Below, piece after piece: positions 49,963 to 60,203 of a DNA stretch of 64,000 bases. The position numbers and the translations under genes are program-made. Below the pieces are notes generated by a model. That model had not been told where the DNA came from and made no database searches. It was given only the letters and a program-made list of their open reading frames with translations. The stretch's first letter is position 1. Each line of letters opens with the position of its first letter. Source of the DNA: Cylindrotheca closterium (Eukaryota; Bacillariophyta; Bacillariophyceae; Bacillariales; Bacillariaceae); NCBI GenBank assembly GCA_933822405.4, contig CAKOGP040000335.1, positions 62,001 to 126,000 on the forward strand, read 5' to 3'.

Positions 49963-52900
49963 CTATACTTCAAGTGGTTGGGAGCCAGGTTCAAGGGCGG
50001 CAGCCACAGCGCAGCGTGCCTTCTTCGTCCCGACTAGACAAGATAGTAAACTCTTGTCATCTCCTCGAATATGAATCGTTTTGTCGTCCTCAGATTCAGC
50101 CATCACAAAAAGAGCCCTTTTGCCACCTAAAGACATGAAAGCCCACAGCTTTGTCACCAAACCACCAGGGATTGCTTCCCCGCGAAATCGTAAAGTTGAA
50201 ATTGCAGCGAGACGTGATCCATTGTGTGGTGTACTCGCTGTATCATTGACACCACCAACCTTCATTGGGGGAACTTGATAAGGAACTCGGGACCAAAGAA
50301 ATCTAAAGGAATCGACATCACCACTTCCATCTCTGAAGAAGACAAAAGGACAAGGCTGCAGACCAATCATGGGGGATAAAAGGATGGGCTCACACGGTAT
50401 ACATAAATGCTCCTTCAATGAACCCTTTTGCTTTTTGCTGCGGCTTCCCTTGACACCCTTCCCGGTGCTCGAGTTCTCACCATCACCGATGTCGTCTTTG
50501 TTCTCTCCACCGATCCAAGAGGCATGAGTGGGCTCTTGTTCCATTGACCGAAATACAATTGAAGGGTTGATAGTTATCGAACCTGTCATTGGTAGAACGT
50601 CTAAAGCCACTTCCCAGGTGATGTGCTCACCACTCTTTAGTTCTGGTTTGTACAACGCTGTGGCCGATGTCAATGAGGATTCACCAAAAGGATCAGCATT
50701 GCTTTCGGCCAAAGCATGATATACATCCTGCGACACTGCATCCATAGCATCTGCACTCGTTGCTGCATTCTCGTGGTGGATTCCAAGTTCCAGACGAACA
50801 CCATCTGGTACCACAACGGCAGTTATGTTATGGACACGCATCGAAACAATAAAACGAAACTCCTCTTCGCCATCATAACGAAGAATACGCCTCATTGAAT
50901 GCGAAAGTGCCACTGCGGCTGCATCTGATCCTCCAGATAGAGAGCGAACTTGAGAACCCCAGGAGTACTCTGAATCGCGTGTAACTGGGAGTTTGGGGTT
51001 CCTCGAAGAAGGTAGTGGAGGGAGATTCAATCGAAGCCAGTTCTGCTTCCTTGCTGCTGCTGGAAATGGATAGACAGAAGGAAACGATAGCAAGCAACTG
51101 TCAATACGAGTTGCAACAATCTGACGCGTCAGCTGCATCAAATATCCAACGTTGTAGGCGTCGTCACTTTGCTGTGATCTGCTCGCAGTGACCACTGGGC
51201 GTCGTTTCAAAGGCCCTGGTGGTATCAAAAGCGAGAAAGAAGGACCGTCTTGCAAGCTCCGACTACTCTGAACAGCAGTCTGGATTCTATCGATGGCTGC
51301 TTTGCAAACTGGCAGAACAGGAGCGTCCGATTCGGCATCACTCTTCCCTTGGAGAGAAGCAATTGCATGATTCAAAATGCTTGTAGTTTCGGGACTCTTC
51401 CCGAACTTTCCCTTGTAATTGCATACAAAAAGAGCCAAGTTTTCGATTAACGCAACGCAAACAGTTATTGTCTCTTGCGCGTACTTTTTGTAAGACTCTT
51501 TCTTCTTCTTCGAGTATTGATCAATTTGGCTCTTGTTGCTCTCTACAAGCTTTCCAAATATCCGACGGGGAGAAAGGGCTTGTAGCAGATCTTTTGCCAT
51601 CTTGTCCTTCAAATCCTTTTGACCAGCGTTCAGCGAGAGGTGCTGCGTTTGTATCCACTGATCAACAGAAAATGACAGCAAGAAAAGCCGCATATGGTGC
51701 GATACTACCCCACGTCCCCGAAGTTCTTTCCCCGTGATCTCCGTTATAATGGCATATAGCAACTCCAATTCAGTCGATGAAAGGGGGGCGATGGGTTCGT
51801 GCTTGCTAAGAAATGTAGCTGCTTCCTCCAACTGGTCCCATAACATGTTTGGAGGCGAGGCAGACGGTGACATCTTCAATGATACACTTTTCGACTTCAA
51901 CAAACCACTTGAGTGCAGCAAGTCCATGAACAATCCAACATAATTTGTTTGCGCAGCGACTAGGACATTTAGTTCCTCCTCCATGAAAACCGGTGACGAA
52001 TCTTGCCAAGTAACACATGGCAAAAAAGCTTTCAAGAGAGCGAGTGACATGCACACCCATTCATGGAACTTTTCACCACTCACTGAAGTACCTCCATCAA
52101 GGCTCCTAAATTTGCGTCCGGTCTCTATTGCCACGGAACAAAATGCTGCCACAATCTCCTCACCAGGCTGAATAATATCACCGTCTCTGGCCAATTCATT
52201 GATCGGGATTGAGACAAGATTCGATCTTAGGAAGGATTCCAATGCGAGAGATCGAGAATTTGACGAATCGACTGCGCCATCGACGAAGAAAGAGAGGGCC
52301 ACTTCTGTCAGGAATGCTACTCTAGTTGGCCGTCGGTAGTGGCGAATCCCCCCAAATTCAAGCATGAGCCCAGGTGAATTAACTCCATATGGTGCAATTG
52401 AGGTGGATCGCAAACTAAGAAGTAAGGAGAAGACGAACTCCAATGTGGAAAGTCGTTCGGGCAATGGTACAGCTCGGCTACAAACCAATAAGCTTGCCAG
52501 CGCAGTCAACTTTGCCTCCTCGTTATCGGCTGAACCAGCTTGTTCCTTCAAGACCACAATACTCCAGTGGGAGGTTTCAGGGACCCAGGGAGCGTGTGGG
52601 CAAGCGCCAATCAACCGAATTGCTGACATGGAGGCCGCAAGGGCAAGCTGAGCCTCGTAAGAGTTCATCATTGTTGGCAGTAGCAGAACATCGACCATTT
52701 CATTCACGAGATTGACAAAATCATACTCGATCCATCTCTTTGCATAGGTTGTTCGATCCATTCCATACAGTACAGGCGGTGACGTCTTGGATAAATGTAC
52801 TAGACTGGCTGTGAGAACTGGCAAAACGATCCGAACGTGGTTCGAAGTATCGAATGTAGTGACCCTACCAACAAGTTGCATTAACCGGGGAGCCATGACA

Positions 52901-53628
52901 TTATCATATATTCTGGCTTGTAATTCTAGTTGGGGTAAATTGGATTCTTGATCTTGCAAAACTCCGAGCGAAGGTGAATGTGGCGACGGACGACCGTGGA
53001 CTATTGACATGACTTCCCGAAGAAGTTCGTCCTCCACCATACTACCTGGAATGGAAGAGGATGATAGCGTCATAATTCCAAGAGCATTTAATGCAGCGGC
53101 AGCTACACCGTCGTCGGGATCTTCCAACGCAACAGAAGCAAGTGCCATCGGCACATCAGTTCCGACTTCGTCTTCAAGCCGCGTGTTTGTAGACTCTCTT
53201 AGTGCAAATAAACGAGGCGAGTGCCGAATTCTTGCATAGGCTGCTCTTGCTATAAGTGCCAGAGTTTTACACGCAACAATCTTTGCTCTGCGATCATCGT
53301 GTGTCTGAATGCACTCAATCAATGCAGCAAATGCCCCATCCTCAGCACCCATAGTGTTTACAAAGGAAGCATCATGAAACAGCGAAGATGACTGAACGGA
53401 ATTGGTGTCTTCCATTGACGAAGATGATCCATTCATAGCATATTGATTCAATTGAAGACACGTTTTTGCGACCGACGGATACGCCGAGTGATTGTCTCGC
53501 AACGGTGACAGATTTGCCACTTCATAGGTCGCAGGGAAGTTCAAATTCGCAGCAAAAGCGTCTGCTTCCGTCGTTCCACTTCCACCACTCAAAGATACGC
53601 TATTTTTTTCAGCATCTGCTTTGTCCAT
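49963..53628 (-). CDS. Large HEAT-repeat protein with appendage-like C-terminus (TPLATE/adaptin-like)
   Basis: A 1221-residue single-exon protein. The first two thirds are alpha-helical HEAT/ARM-like (for example AKIVACKTLALIARAAYARI and DGVAAAALNALGIMTL). After about 860 the character changes to beta strands: EFRFIVSMRVHNITAVVVPDGVRLEL with flanking strands, then FLWSRVPYQVP and a final domain with LWAFMSLGGKRALF ending in CAVAAALEP. This order, an adaptin-type trunk followed by an immunoglobulin-like appendage and a small platform domain, is that of coat large subunits, and the details are nearest the TSET/TPLATE subunit TPLATE. A vesicle-coat role at the plasma membrane is therefore suggested but not certain; another coatomer/adaptin relative is possible. 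Confidence 0.6.
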   Translation of the reverse strand: MDKADAEKNSVSLSGGSGTTEADAFAANLNFPATYEVANLSPLRDNHSAYPSVAKTCLQLNQYAMNGSSSSMEDTNSVQSSSLFHDASFVNTMGAEDGAFAALIECIQTHDDRRAKIVACKTLALIARAAYARIRHSPRLFALRESTNTRLEDEVGTDVPMALASVALEDPDDGVAAAALNALGIMTLSSSSIPGSMVEDELLREVMSIVHGRPSPHSPSLGVLQDQESNLPQLELQARIYDNVMAPRLMQLVGRVTTFDTSNHVRIVLPVLTASLVHLSKTSPPVLYGMDRTTYAKRWIEYDFVNLVNEMVDVLLLPTMMNSYEAQLALAASMSAIRLIGACPHAPWVPETSHWSIVVLKEQAGSADNEEAKLTALASLLVCSRAVPLPERLSTLEFVFSLLLSLRSTSIAPYGVNSPGLMLEFGGIRHYRRPTRVAFLTEVALSFFVDGAVDSSNSRSLALESFLRSNLVSIPINELARDGDIIQPGEEIVAAFCSVAIETGRKFRSLDGGTSVSGEKFHEWVCMSLALLKAFLPCVTWQDSSPVFMEEELNVLVAAQTNYVGLFMDLLHSSGLLKSKSVSLKMSPSASPPNMLWDQLEEAATFLSKHEPIAPLSSTELELLYAIITEITGKELRGRGVVSHHMRLFLLSFSVDQWIQTQHLSLNAGQKDLKDKMAKDLLQALSPRRIFGKLVESNKSQIDQYSKKKKESYKKYAQETITVCVALIENLALFVCNYKGKFGKSPETTSILNHAIASLQGKSDAESDAPVLPVCKAAIDRIQTAVQSSRSLQDGPSFSLLIPPGPLKRRPVVTASRSQQSDDAYNVGYLMQLTRQIVATRIDSCLLSFPSVYPFPAAARKQNWLRLNLPPLPSSRNPKLPVTRDSEYSWGSQVRSLSGGSDAAAVALSHSMRRILRYDGEEEFRFIVSMRVHNITAVVVPDGVRLELGIHHENAATSADAMDAVSQDVYHALAESNADPFGESSLTSATALYKPELKSGEHITWEVALDVLPMTGSITINPSIVFRSMEQEPTHASWIGGENKDDIGDGENSSTGKGVKGSRSKKQKGSLKEHLCIPCEPILLSPMIGLQPCPFVFFRDGSGDVDSFRFLWSRVPYQVPPMKVGGVNDTASTPHNGSRLAAISTLRFRGEAIPGGLVTKLWAFMSLGGKRALFVMAESEDDKTIHIRGDDKSLLSCLVGTKKARCAVAAALEPGSQPLEV

Positions 53629-54184
53629 TTTACGGCTGCTGCTAGAAGATTGGTAATCAATACCACGACAAGTCCTCTCTTTGTTCCATATTGCTCAGTC
53701 CAAGCAAAATTCAAAGCAAAGATGATCGACTGATTGATTGATTCGTTCGAATGATTGCAGTTGAATGAATGAATGAATTATACGGTCTCAGTCGTATTGA
53801 TCGGATTGCAAGCAAGTCTACTACTGCACCGTATGTACGAGTAGTAGACGGAACATATTCACTTACCCCTATTGAACTCGTTTCAAACATACCGGTACCT
53901 GTACATCCAGAATACAATGTTATTTATTCACTTCCCTTCTCACCTCTCCCTATTGGGGTTGACAGGATGCTGACAACATCTTGCCAAAGCCTGGAAGGGC
54001 AGCAACCTCGAGCCCGATTTGATCTTTTTGGGGTCGCACGCTTCGCGCAACCCCAAGTCCACTTCGACACCACAACCCACCAGAGTCATCCAGGAAGAAT
54101 GAATCCCACAGATGGACCCAGACGGAAGCCATTAGGCCATCCTCGTTTGGGTTGTTTACCGAACCGTATTCAACCACATGCCCC
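53629..54184. other. Divergent promoter between TPLATE-like gene and 2OG oxygenase
   Basis: About 560 bp. It contains tetranucleotide runs (TGAT repeats near 53729-53741 and GAAT repeats near 53763-53778) and a GGTACC palindrome near 53891-53904. A 174-codon plus-strand frame crosses the region, but its sequence is low-complexity and overlaps the real gene in another frame. Confidence 0.45.
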
Positions 54185-55415
54185 ATGCCTATCTATCTGG
54201 TCAAATCGTTGTTTTGCTTTGCGGTGTTGCTTAAGAGTGCTGCAGGGCTTATTCCAGAGGGAAAAGATACCTTTCTTGATGGGGAAGCGCTGAAGACTGC
54301 CATGCTCCGTGGAAGGGTTTACAAGCAAGAATCATTTTTGACCGAAAGCCAGGTCCAGACCGTGCTTCAAGAAATATCCAAGCTCGAAAGGGAAAATGCA
54401 TTCGTAAGGAAAGGCCTCTCAAACACAGCAGTTGAAAATACATTTGATGAGAAATTGGACCGATCCATATGCCCCGTCCCTTGGTTTGGAGACGCACTTG
54501 CAGGGAGAGATACACGGGAAATCCCCAAAATCATTCGTCAATTGCAGACAAGCCTTAGTGCTGTGTTAAATAAGCCTTCAATCGCTGACTCTAATTCAGG
54601 GCACGAATGTTATTTTTCCAAGTCGGAAATTGGGTCTCGTTTGCCCCGCCATATGGATTCGCGGCATGAGGTACGACTTTGGTGACTGTCGCCTTCTCAT
54701 ATTTTGCTTCATTTCTAATTGTCTTTGAGAAAAGGAACTCAAAGGAAGGCAGGGATGGCTACTCCCTTCTCGACGCAGCCTATCATGGCTCGTCTACCTA
54801 AGCGATCCGGAAGAGTGGAGTTTAACAAAAAACGGAGGAGCTTTAAGAATTTTTCCACAAAAGCATGTGGTGGAATCCGATTCAACTCACGACGGCAATC
54901 TACAGGTGGGTTGGTTAATCGATGATGGTATGGCCTCGAGACCGGTGTACCTGGATAGTTGGTTCCCTCTTGTCACCACCTCCGTTTCTGCCGATGGTAG
55001 TATGTTTGAGCAGGTAGAGCCCCATTGTGTATTGTATGCAGTGGCTGACAGTGGGCAGAAGGAGGAGCTTACTCGACCGTGGTTGACAGAGAACCTTCAA
55101 GGGACTCCAGTCCTTGATTTCCTGAGACTATACGCACTTCAAGACTCCAAAGAAGGATCATCACAAGTTCTGTTTGCTAATCGAAATATTGCTCGACAGT
55201 TTAAACTCTTGGAGGATCGTCAAGCTTGGGATGACGGCAATATTCCTCATGGGTCTGAGGTTGTTGACATTGTTCCTACTCGAGGCTCGTTGGTGGTATT
55301 CGACTCGGTTAAGTTACCCCACCAGGTGCAAGTGATTCATAATGGAACGAGGCTGGCGTTGGCAGGATGGTTTCACGAAGAGGTTGTCATGAATCTACCT
55401 AGTCTGGCAAGCTAG
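54185..55415 (+). CDS. Secreted/ER 2-oxoglutarate-Fe(II) oxygenase (prolyl 4-hydroxylase-like)
   Basis: Two exons, 54185-54670 and 54735-55415, join in phase 0 to 388 residues. A signal peptide (about 1-21, MPIYLVKSLFCFAVLLKSAAG) precedes the catalytic domain. The iron ligands are His and Asp of RLPRHMDSRHE (just before the splice) and the His of SVKLPHQVQV; the 2-oxoglutarate-binding Arg is in NGTRLALAGWF. The strand LSWLVYLSDPEEWS with GGALRIFP fits the double-stranded beta-helix core. These features are those of prolyl 4-hydroxylase-type oxygenases, but the region between GGALRIFP and the distal His has an insert of about 110 residues, longer than usual. The substrate is unknown; the signal peptide points to the secretory pathway. 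Confidence 0.82.
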
Positions 55416-55439
55416 CTATGATAGCGTCGTCTTCTTGTA

Positions 55440-56800
55440 GCACTAGATTCATTTAGAGATTTCCATCTAGGAATCGTGGGCGTGTACGAAAGCTGGTCAG
55501 CATGAAACAGATGAGATCGTGGTGGGAGACATTGGATTTCATCGGTAATCGATTGGTCTCTATTCGCGATGGAACCAGTGGCCATAGGGGTAGAGGGAAT
55601 TCAGATGATTGCATCAACTGTCGCCCAGCCCAATTCAACGAGATCGACCGACTTCAAATGTGGCAACAGTTTCATATTTTGAACGGAATAGTTTCGCTCA
55701 AGGCCCATGATAAACGCCGTACTACATTCCTCATCGAACCTGTTTTCTGCTCTTTGGCAATGCGCAGGCCAAGTGTTTGATTCCAATATTGGTAATCCTA
55801 TCCCTTTCCAGAAATATAGTCGTCAGAGTGGTTTTCGCCACAAGAGCCTCGCAAATAGTTTCGACATCGGTATCGTCGACCTTACAACCTGAAATATCCA
55901 AGATTGTGAGAAAGTTGGTCTTTTCCAGAGCATTTGATATCATTTGGATGTCTATAGCTAGTCATGTTGACAACTCAAATTCAACTTTTACAATTGACAA
56001 GTGTTGGAGGCTAGCAGTTGCGCAACTTCTCTACTCGTCGACAGCCCCGCTCTATCGTTGTTTCGATCCAAAAATTTCAAGTTCAGATGTTTTTGGACAG
56101 CAGCGACTATATGGGCCACTCTCATGTCTTGAATGCAGCAGCTTCGGAAACCAATTTTCTCCAAGGATTTGTTTTCGGTCAAGCCCGATGCCAGGGAGAT
56201 CACTGTCTCGTTATCTTACAAGTAGTTGTAATCAAATTCAAGCGTCTTTAAGTGTGAAGTCGACCTCAGACCGACTGAGAGTGCTTCCATACCAACGCAC
56301 TCAAACCAGTGGTTATTCGAAGGCATTGGAGATTCGATGTGCACAAGTTCCTCCTGATGGTGGTCGCTCTTTCCAATTCCATTTTGTTAATCAGAAGAAA
56401 TAACGCTTCCAAAGCTTCAGATGCTATGCAAATTAAAATGACTGATTCCATATCTCTGTTGGCATTTCTCAGCCCGAGCTCCTTGAAAGTTTAGTTCGTA
56501 TTGCATCCACTACGTCGAAAGTTCTTCTTGACAAAGCGTCACGAAAACTCTTGTTGTAAACCAGTCGTCAAAGGACCAACACTTTTCATTTTCGTTCACA
56601 TTGTCAAGCTGGAAAGTAGCATCTCCACTATTCCGAGTGTTTGACACCGTTAGAATATGATCATGTGACAATTTGACTGCCATCAGTGACGACTGACTCT
56701 GGGCTTGGTAGAAAAATGATGTTCTCGAGAAAATCGAAAACTTCTTTTCTCGGTGGCGTGTCAGTTTGCTCGCGCAGCGAGTGATTGACAGACGAACCAA
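55440..56800 (-). pseudogene. Decayed leucine-rich-repeat (RNI-like) gene
   Basis: Minus-strand pieces in different frames carry successive LRR units: STSHLKTLEFDYN and SGLTENKSLEKIGF in one frame, LEKTNFLTILDISGCKVDD and CEALVAKTTLTTIFLE in another, and MKLLPHLKSVDLVELG in a third. Order along the strand is as in an intact ribonuclease-inhibitor-type LRR protein. In-frame stops (a TAA after the first unit near 56220, a TGA near 55950) and at least two frame changes break it. A 96-codon frame at 56800-56510 ahead of the repeats may be the former N-terminus. LRR genes of this type form large families in diatoms. Short introns could explain some breaks but not the stops inside repeats. Confidence 0.6.
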
Positions 56801-56986
56801 TCGATCAGGTCAATCTGACCTCATCTGATTGAGGTTATGATTTCATTTGATGATGATTCTTCAAGATAAAATATAAAAACGACAGGTGGAAGAAACGACA
56901 AGTTTGTCCAACTTCACCACAATCCATCTCAATCACGCAACGTCGAAAGACTACGAAAATAAAAGGGAGCAACAGTGCAGATTAAT

Positions 56987-58673
56987 ATGATTCGAATACG
57001 TATTCTTAAGTTTCGGTGGTTTTGTATAGTGGCTGGGGCCGCTGTTGGTTTGAGTTTATTAGCCGATGCTTCCAGCACAACATCTGTATCTTCGATACCT
57101 TTCCGTATCAATTTCTCCTCCAAAGGAAGATTTCAGGATCGAGACTCTCTTGCTTTTATCACCAAAGATTTCAATTCAATACTTTTGAGGGGAGGATCTG
57201 ATAGTGAAATGGAAGACTATGACAACGAGTATGATGACGAGTCTGATACTGAGGAGACAACTGTTGATGAAGCATCGTCGGACTTGGTTGGCATTGCAGT
57301 AAGCATGTCGAAGAATACTCTGAGTTCTGTTGGATCAATAGTTACAAAGTTGGCCACACAGTCAATAAATGCGATACGTCGTGCTATCAAGGCCGGTCTT
57401 GACACCGATCATGCGGACGAATCTGAAGATCAAGGGTTGGTTTCCAAGCTTCTCAACGTTGCACTGCGCATGATGAAAGCTGCTTTCATTTTTGATGAAA
57501 GCGTCGATGGCCTTTCAGAAAATGAATCAGACGGAGAAGTAGAAGGAGGATCAGAAGATGAGCACGAGTACGTCATCAAAAGGGAAGTTGATTTTGGATC
57601 TGTTCTTTCAAAGGCGTACGGAGTGGAAGACAATCGTGGAGAGGACGGCCCTGTCATATTGAATGGCAGTCTAGCAAGCGCACTGGAAACTGCAAGATCG
57701 CAAGCGCGAATGCTTGTGATCTTTCTCCCTGTCCGAAAACCGTCCAAGGGAAAGAAGACGAAGGATAACATTGCAATTGAAAGTATCTTGAGCTCGGAAG
57801 TCGCCCGAGCTGCAAACAAGCGAGCTAGCAAAAATGGTGGAGAAACTGGATCCTTTCTATTCTGGGCAGCTAGTGCAGGATCGCCTGAATCTGCTTCTGC
57901 AATGAAAAGGTTGAAAGGAAAACTTACTTCTCAAAAAGGAGAAAGACGACCTGTGCTTGCTGTTGCATACCCACTGCTGGTAAGTATCTTTTCATTCGTG
58001 ACCGTGAAACAAGCGACTGATTTTTCTGACTCCTTGGTTTTAGTCAGTAGCCAGTGGCAATACAAAAATTGCCCCGAAAATTCTTGCACAGCATCATTGC
58101 AGCCCACCTCCAGCAGAATCTGTGATGGCATCATGGTTGGGCTCACTTCGCAAGCGGCATGGCAAACTGTACGCAACAATGGAAAAAGCTTTGAAGGAAG
58201 CCAAGTACTACAAGGAACGAACGGAGGGGTATTCAGAGAGTGTAAAGAGCGACAACGAACGAAAGAAACGGGAGAAAGAGGAAGAAGCACTAAGGGCAGC
58301 AAAGGAAAAGGCAGAGAAAGAGCGGCAGGAGGCCTTGACAGCTCGCCGAGTTGAGCTTAGAGAATCGTTACCCGAAGAAGACACAAGCAAAGATGCCAAA
58401 AAGGTTGCCCTTCGGTTTCAAGATGGCCAATCAGGCCAGCGACAATTCTCCCCGGATTCACTTGTTTCCGACCTTTTCAACTGGGTTGACGCCATCTTTG
58501 AGATGGAGCGTGAGAAGGTCGTGCTGACATCGATGAATGGAAAGATTACTCTCAAATGGGATGTAGAAGCAAATGATAGGCTGCTCGAAGACGTTGGTCT
58601 AGGAAGGAATACTGGATTCCGAGTGTCGGAAGCACAAGAGGAAGCGGGGGAGGAAAGGGAAGAAGAAAACTAG
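56987..58673 (+). CDS. UAS-UBX domain protein with N-terminal signal peptide (Cdc48 cofactor)
   Basis: Two exons, 56987-57979 and 58044-58673, give 540 residues. Residues 1-28 (MIRIRILKFRWFC then a hydrophobic run) form a signal peptide or anchor, followed by a Ser/Thr-rich segment and an acidic stretch (about 65-95). A UAS thioredoxin-like domain spans about 230-390 (ARMLVIFLPVR, then FLFWAASAGSPE), followed by a charged coiled coil (about 390-440) and a UBX domain at about 449-530 (KKVALRFQDGQ ... FSPDSLVSDLFNWV). UAS plus UBX is the FAF2/UBXD8 layout, cofactors of the AAA ATPase Cdc48/p97 in ER-associated degradation. No UBA domain is seen. A diatom copy with a signal peptide could work in the periplastidal ERAD-like import system. 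It converges with the hydroxylase, stops 64 bp apart. Confidence 0.82.
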
Positions 58674-58737
58674 ACAAGCGATTACAGCTAAAGTGAATCC
58701 TGTGGTTTGAAGTTTTGCAGAGTAGACAATCATCGTT

Positions 58738-59970
58738 CTAGAGTATTTGATTTCCAACTTTTGCAACGCCTTCAGCTTTGAAAAATTCCTCTCGGAGAGA
58801 ATAGATGTACTGCATCACTTCAATTTCGATTGGAGTCAGCTTGAGGGTGTTGAAAAAGTCCACATGTAACACGACTCTCTCCATGGTTTCATGCTCATTC
58901 ATCGTTTCGTGCTCGTAGGTTGTATCGTACAGTAAACATTCGCCATCTTTCCAATGCTTTGTTTCAGGACCAACCCGAATCCATGCCTTTTCACCATCTG
59001 GAACCCTGATCCCCATTTGGCACGTAAGCCACATATTGTTTCCGTCGCTATGAAGAGGGATTCCAGAATTGGGTTGTTGCCGGTTGAAGCTGAAGTGACA
59101 ACATAATTGAGAACGGTGTTAGACCAATTGAAATTTGAGATGAAGCCATTCGTTTTCATGACAGCAAGCTTACCCTGCAATTCTGCCAGCAACGGGGACA
59201 GTTTCTAGTATCTTGGTAGTTGTCGGGCATAGATCATATGGAAAGTCAGGAATACGATGGCCGTTGTAGAACAATACCATTGTTTTCCACCCGCTCTCAT
59301 AGTTCATGCTGGTAACAGATTGAAACCTATCCTTTTCATCGCGAAGAAGATTCTCATACTCTTCGCATATGATATCGTAATTTTCAGAGAGCTTTTGGCA
59401 CAACGCCAACTGCGATGGATCTAGGAAAGGCTGTGTCTCTCCAAGTCCCGGCATATAGGCGTGGATCTCATCGTGTGGACGATACGGATCATTTACGATG
59501 GAATCCTCCAGCGGCAGACTTGGATCCAATGTGTGACGAACCATACCTGCTACTCGTTCCAATTGTTTATCGGCGACATTGGGGAATCGGGAACTGACAA
59601 GTGATGGCATCAGTTCCCAGAAGGGGTCAATTCCATCAGGAGGAACTGGTGCAGAAGTAACTGCTCTTCCAATGCTAGTGGTTGATGCCTTTGCAGCAAG
59701 CGAAGCAATCAAATCGTCTTGCTCAGACTTTACAAACGGTTTATTACTCGATGCGTTCTCTTTTGGCGCATCTTGGAGGACATTCGAAAGTCGTTTTGAC
59801 TTCGACTTTTTCTTCTGTGCCTTTTTTCCAGATCCAGATGTTGTTTTTCCAAATCCAGCGTTCACAGCTGTTGACGATAGTCGTACTGTCGTGGAGAATG
59901 GGACGAAGCTAGTAGATTGATGCGCAGTCAAGGCTAGAGAAGCGCAAAGGAGCACTATTCTGGTCGTCAT
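58738..59970 (-). CDS. Aspartyl/asparaginyl beta-hydroxylase family protein, plastid-type presequence
   Basis: Two exons, 59970-59174 and 59089-58738, join in phase 2 to 382 residues. The C-terminal third is the Asp/Asn hydroxylase domain: PLHSDGNNMWLTCQMGIRVP with the first iron ligand His 279, DGECLLYDTTYEHET with the second His, and RVVLHVDF. These enzymes are 2-oxoglutarate- and iron-dependent. The N-terminus is a signal peptide (MTTRIVLLCASLALTAHQSTS) followed at once by FVPF, then a basic Ser/Lys-rich transit-like stretch, the diatom plastid pattern. A short direct duplication makes EHETMN/EHETME. The middle (about 110-240) is specific to this protein. The substrate is unknown. Confidence 0.82.
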
Positions 59971-60203
59971 GGTTGTTGTTCGCGATGTGTCACCAGTGTG
60001 TGATCGGTGCGATGTTGACGACGTACGGACGTGAAGATTTTAAAAATGCAATGGATCTTTCTCATTTCAGGTTTGATGCCATGAAGATTTCAACATGATC
60101 CGCATAATTTCTTGGCTACAGATACAAAAGTGACAACTGCTTAGTATTTGAATGCTGTGCTATATAAGGCAGATATTATTTAATCGTACATGTTTAAAAC
60201 AAT

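Noticed and set aside
53769..54293. 174-residue plus-strand frame upstream of the 2OG oxygenase
   Set aside because: Low-complexity sequence with no domain, spanning the promoter and overlapping the real gene in another frame.
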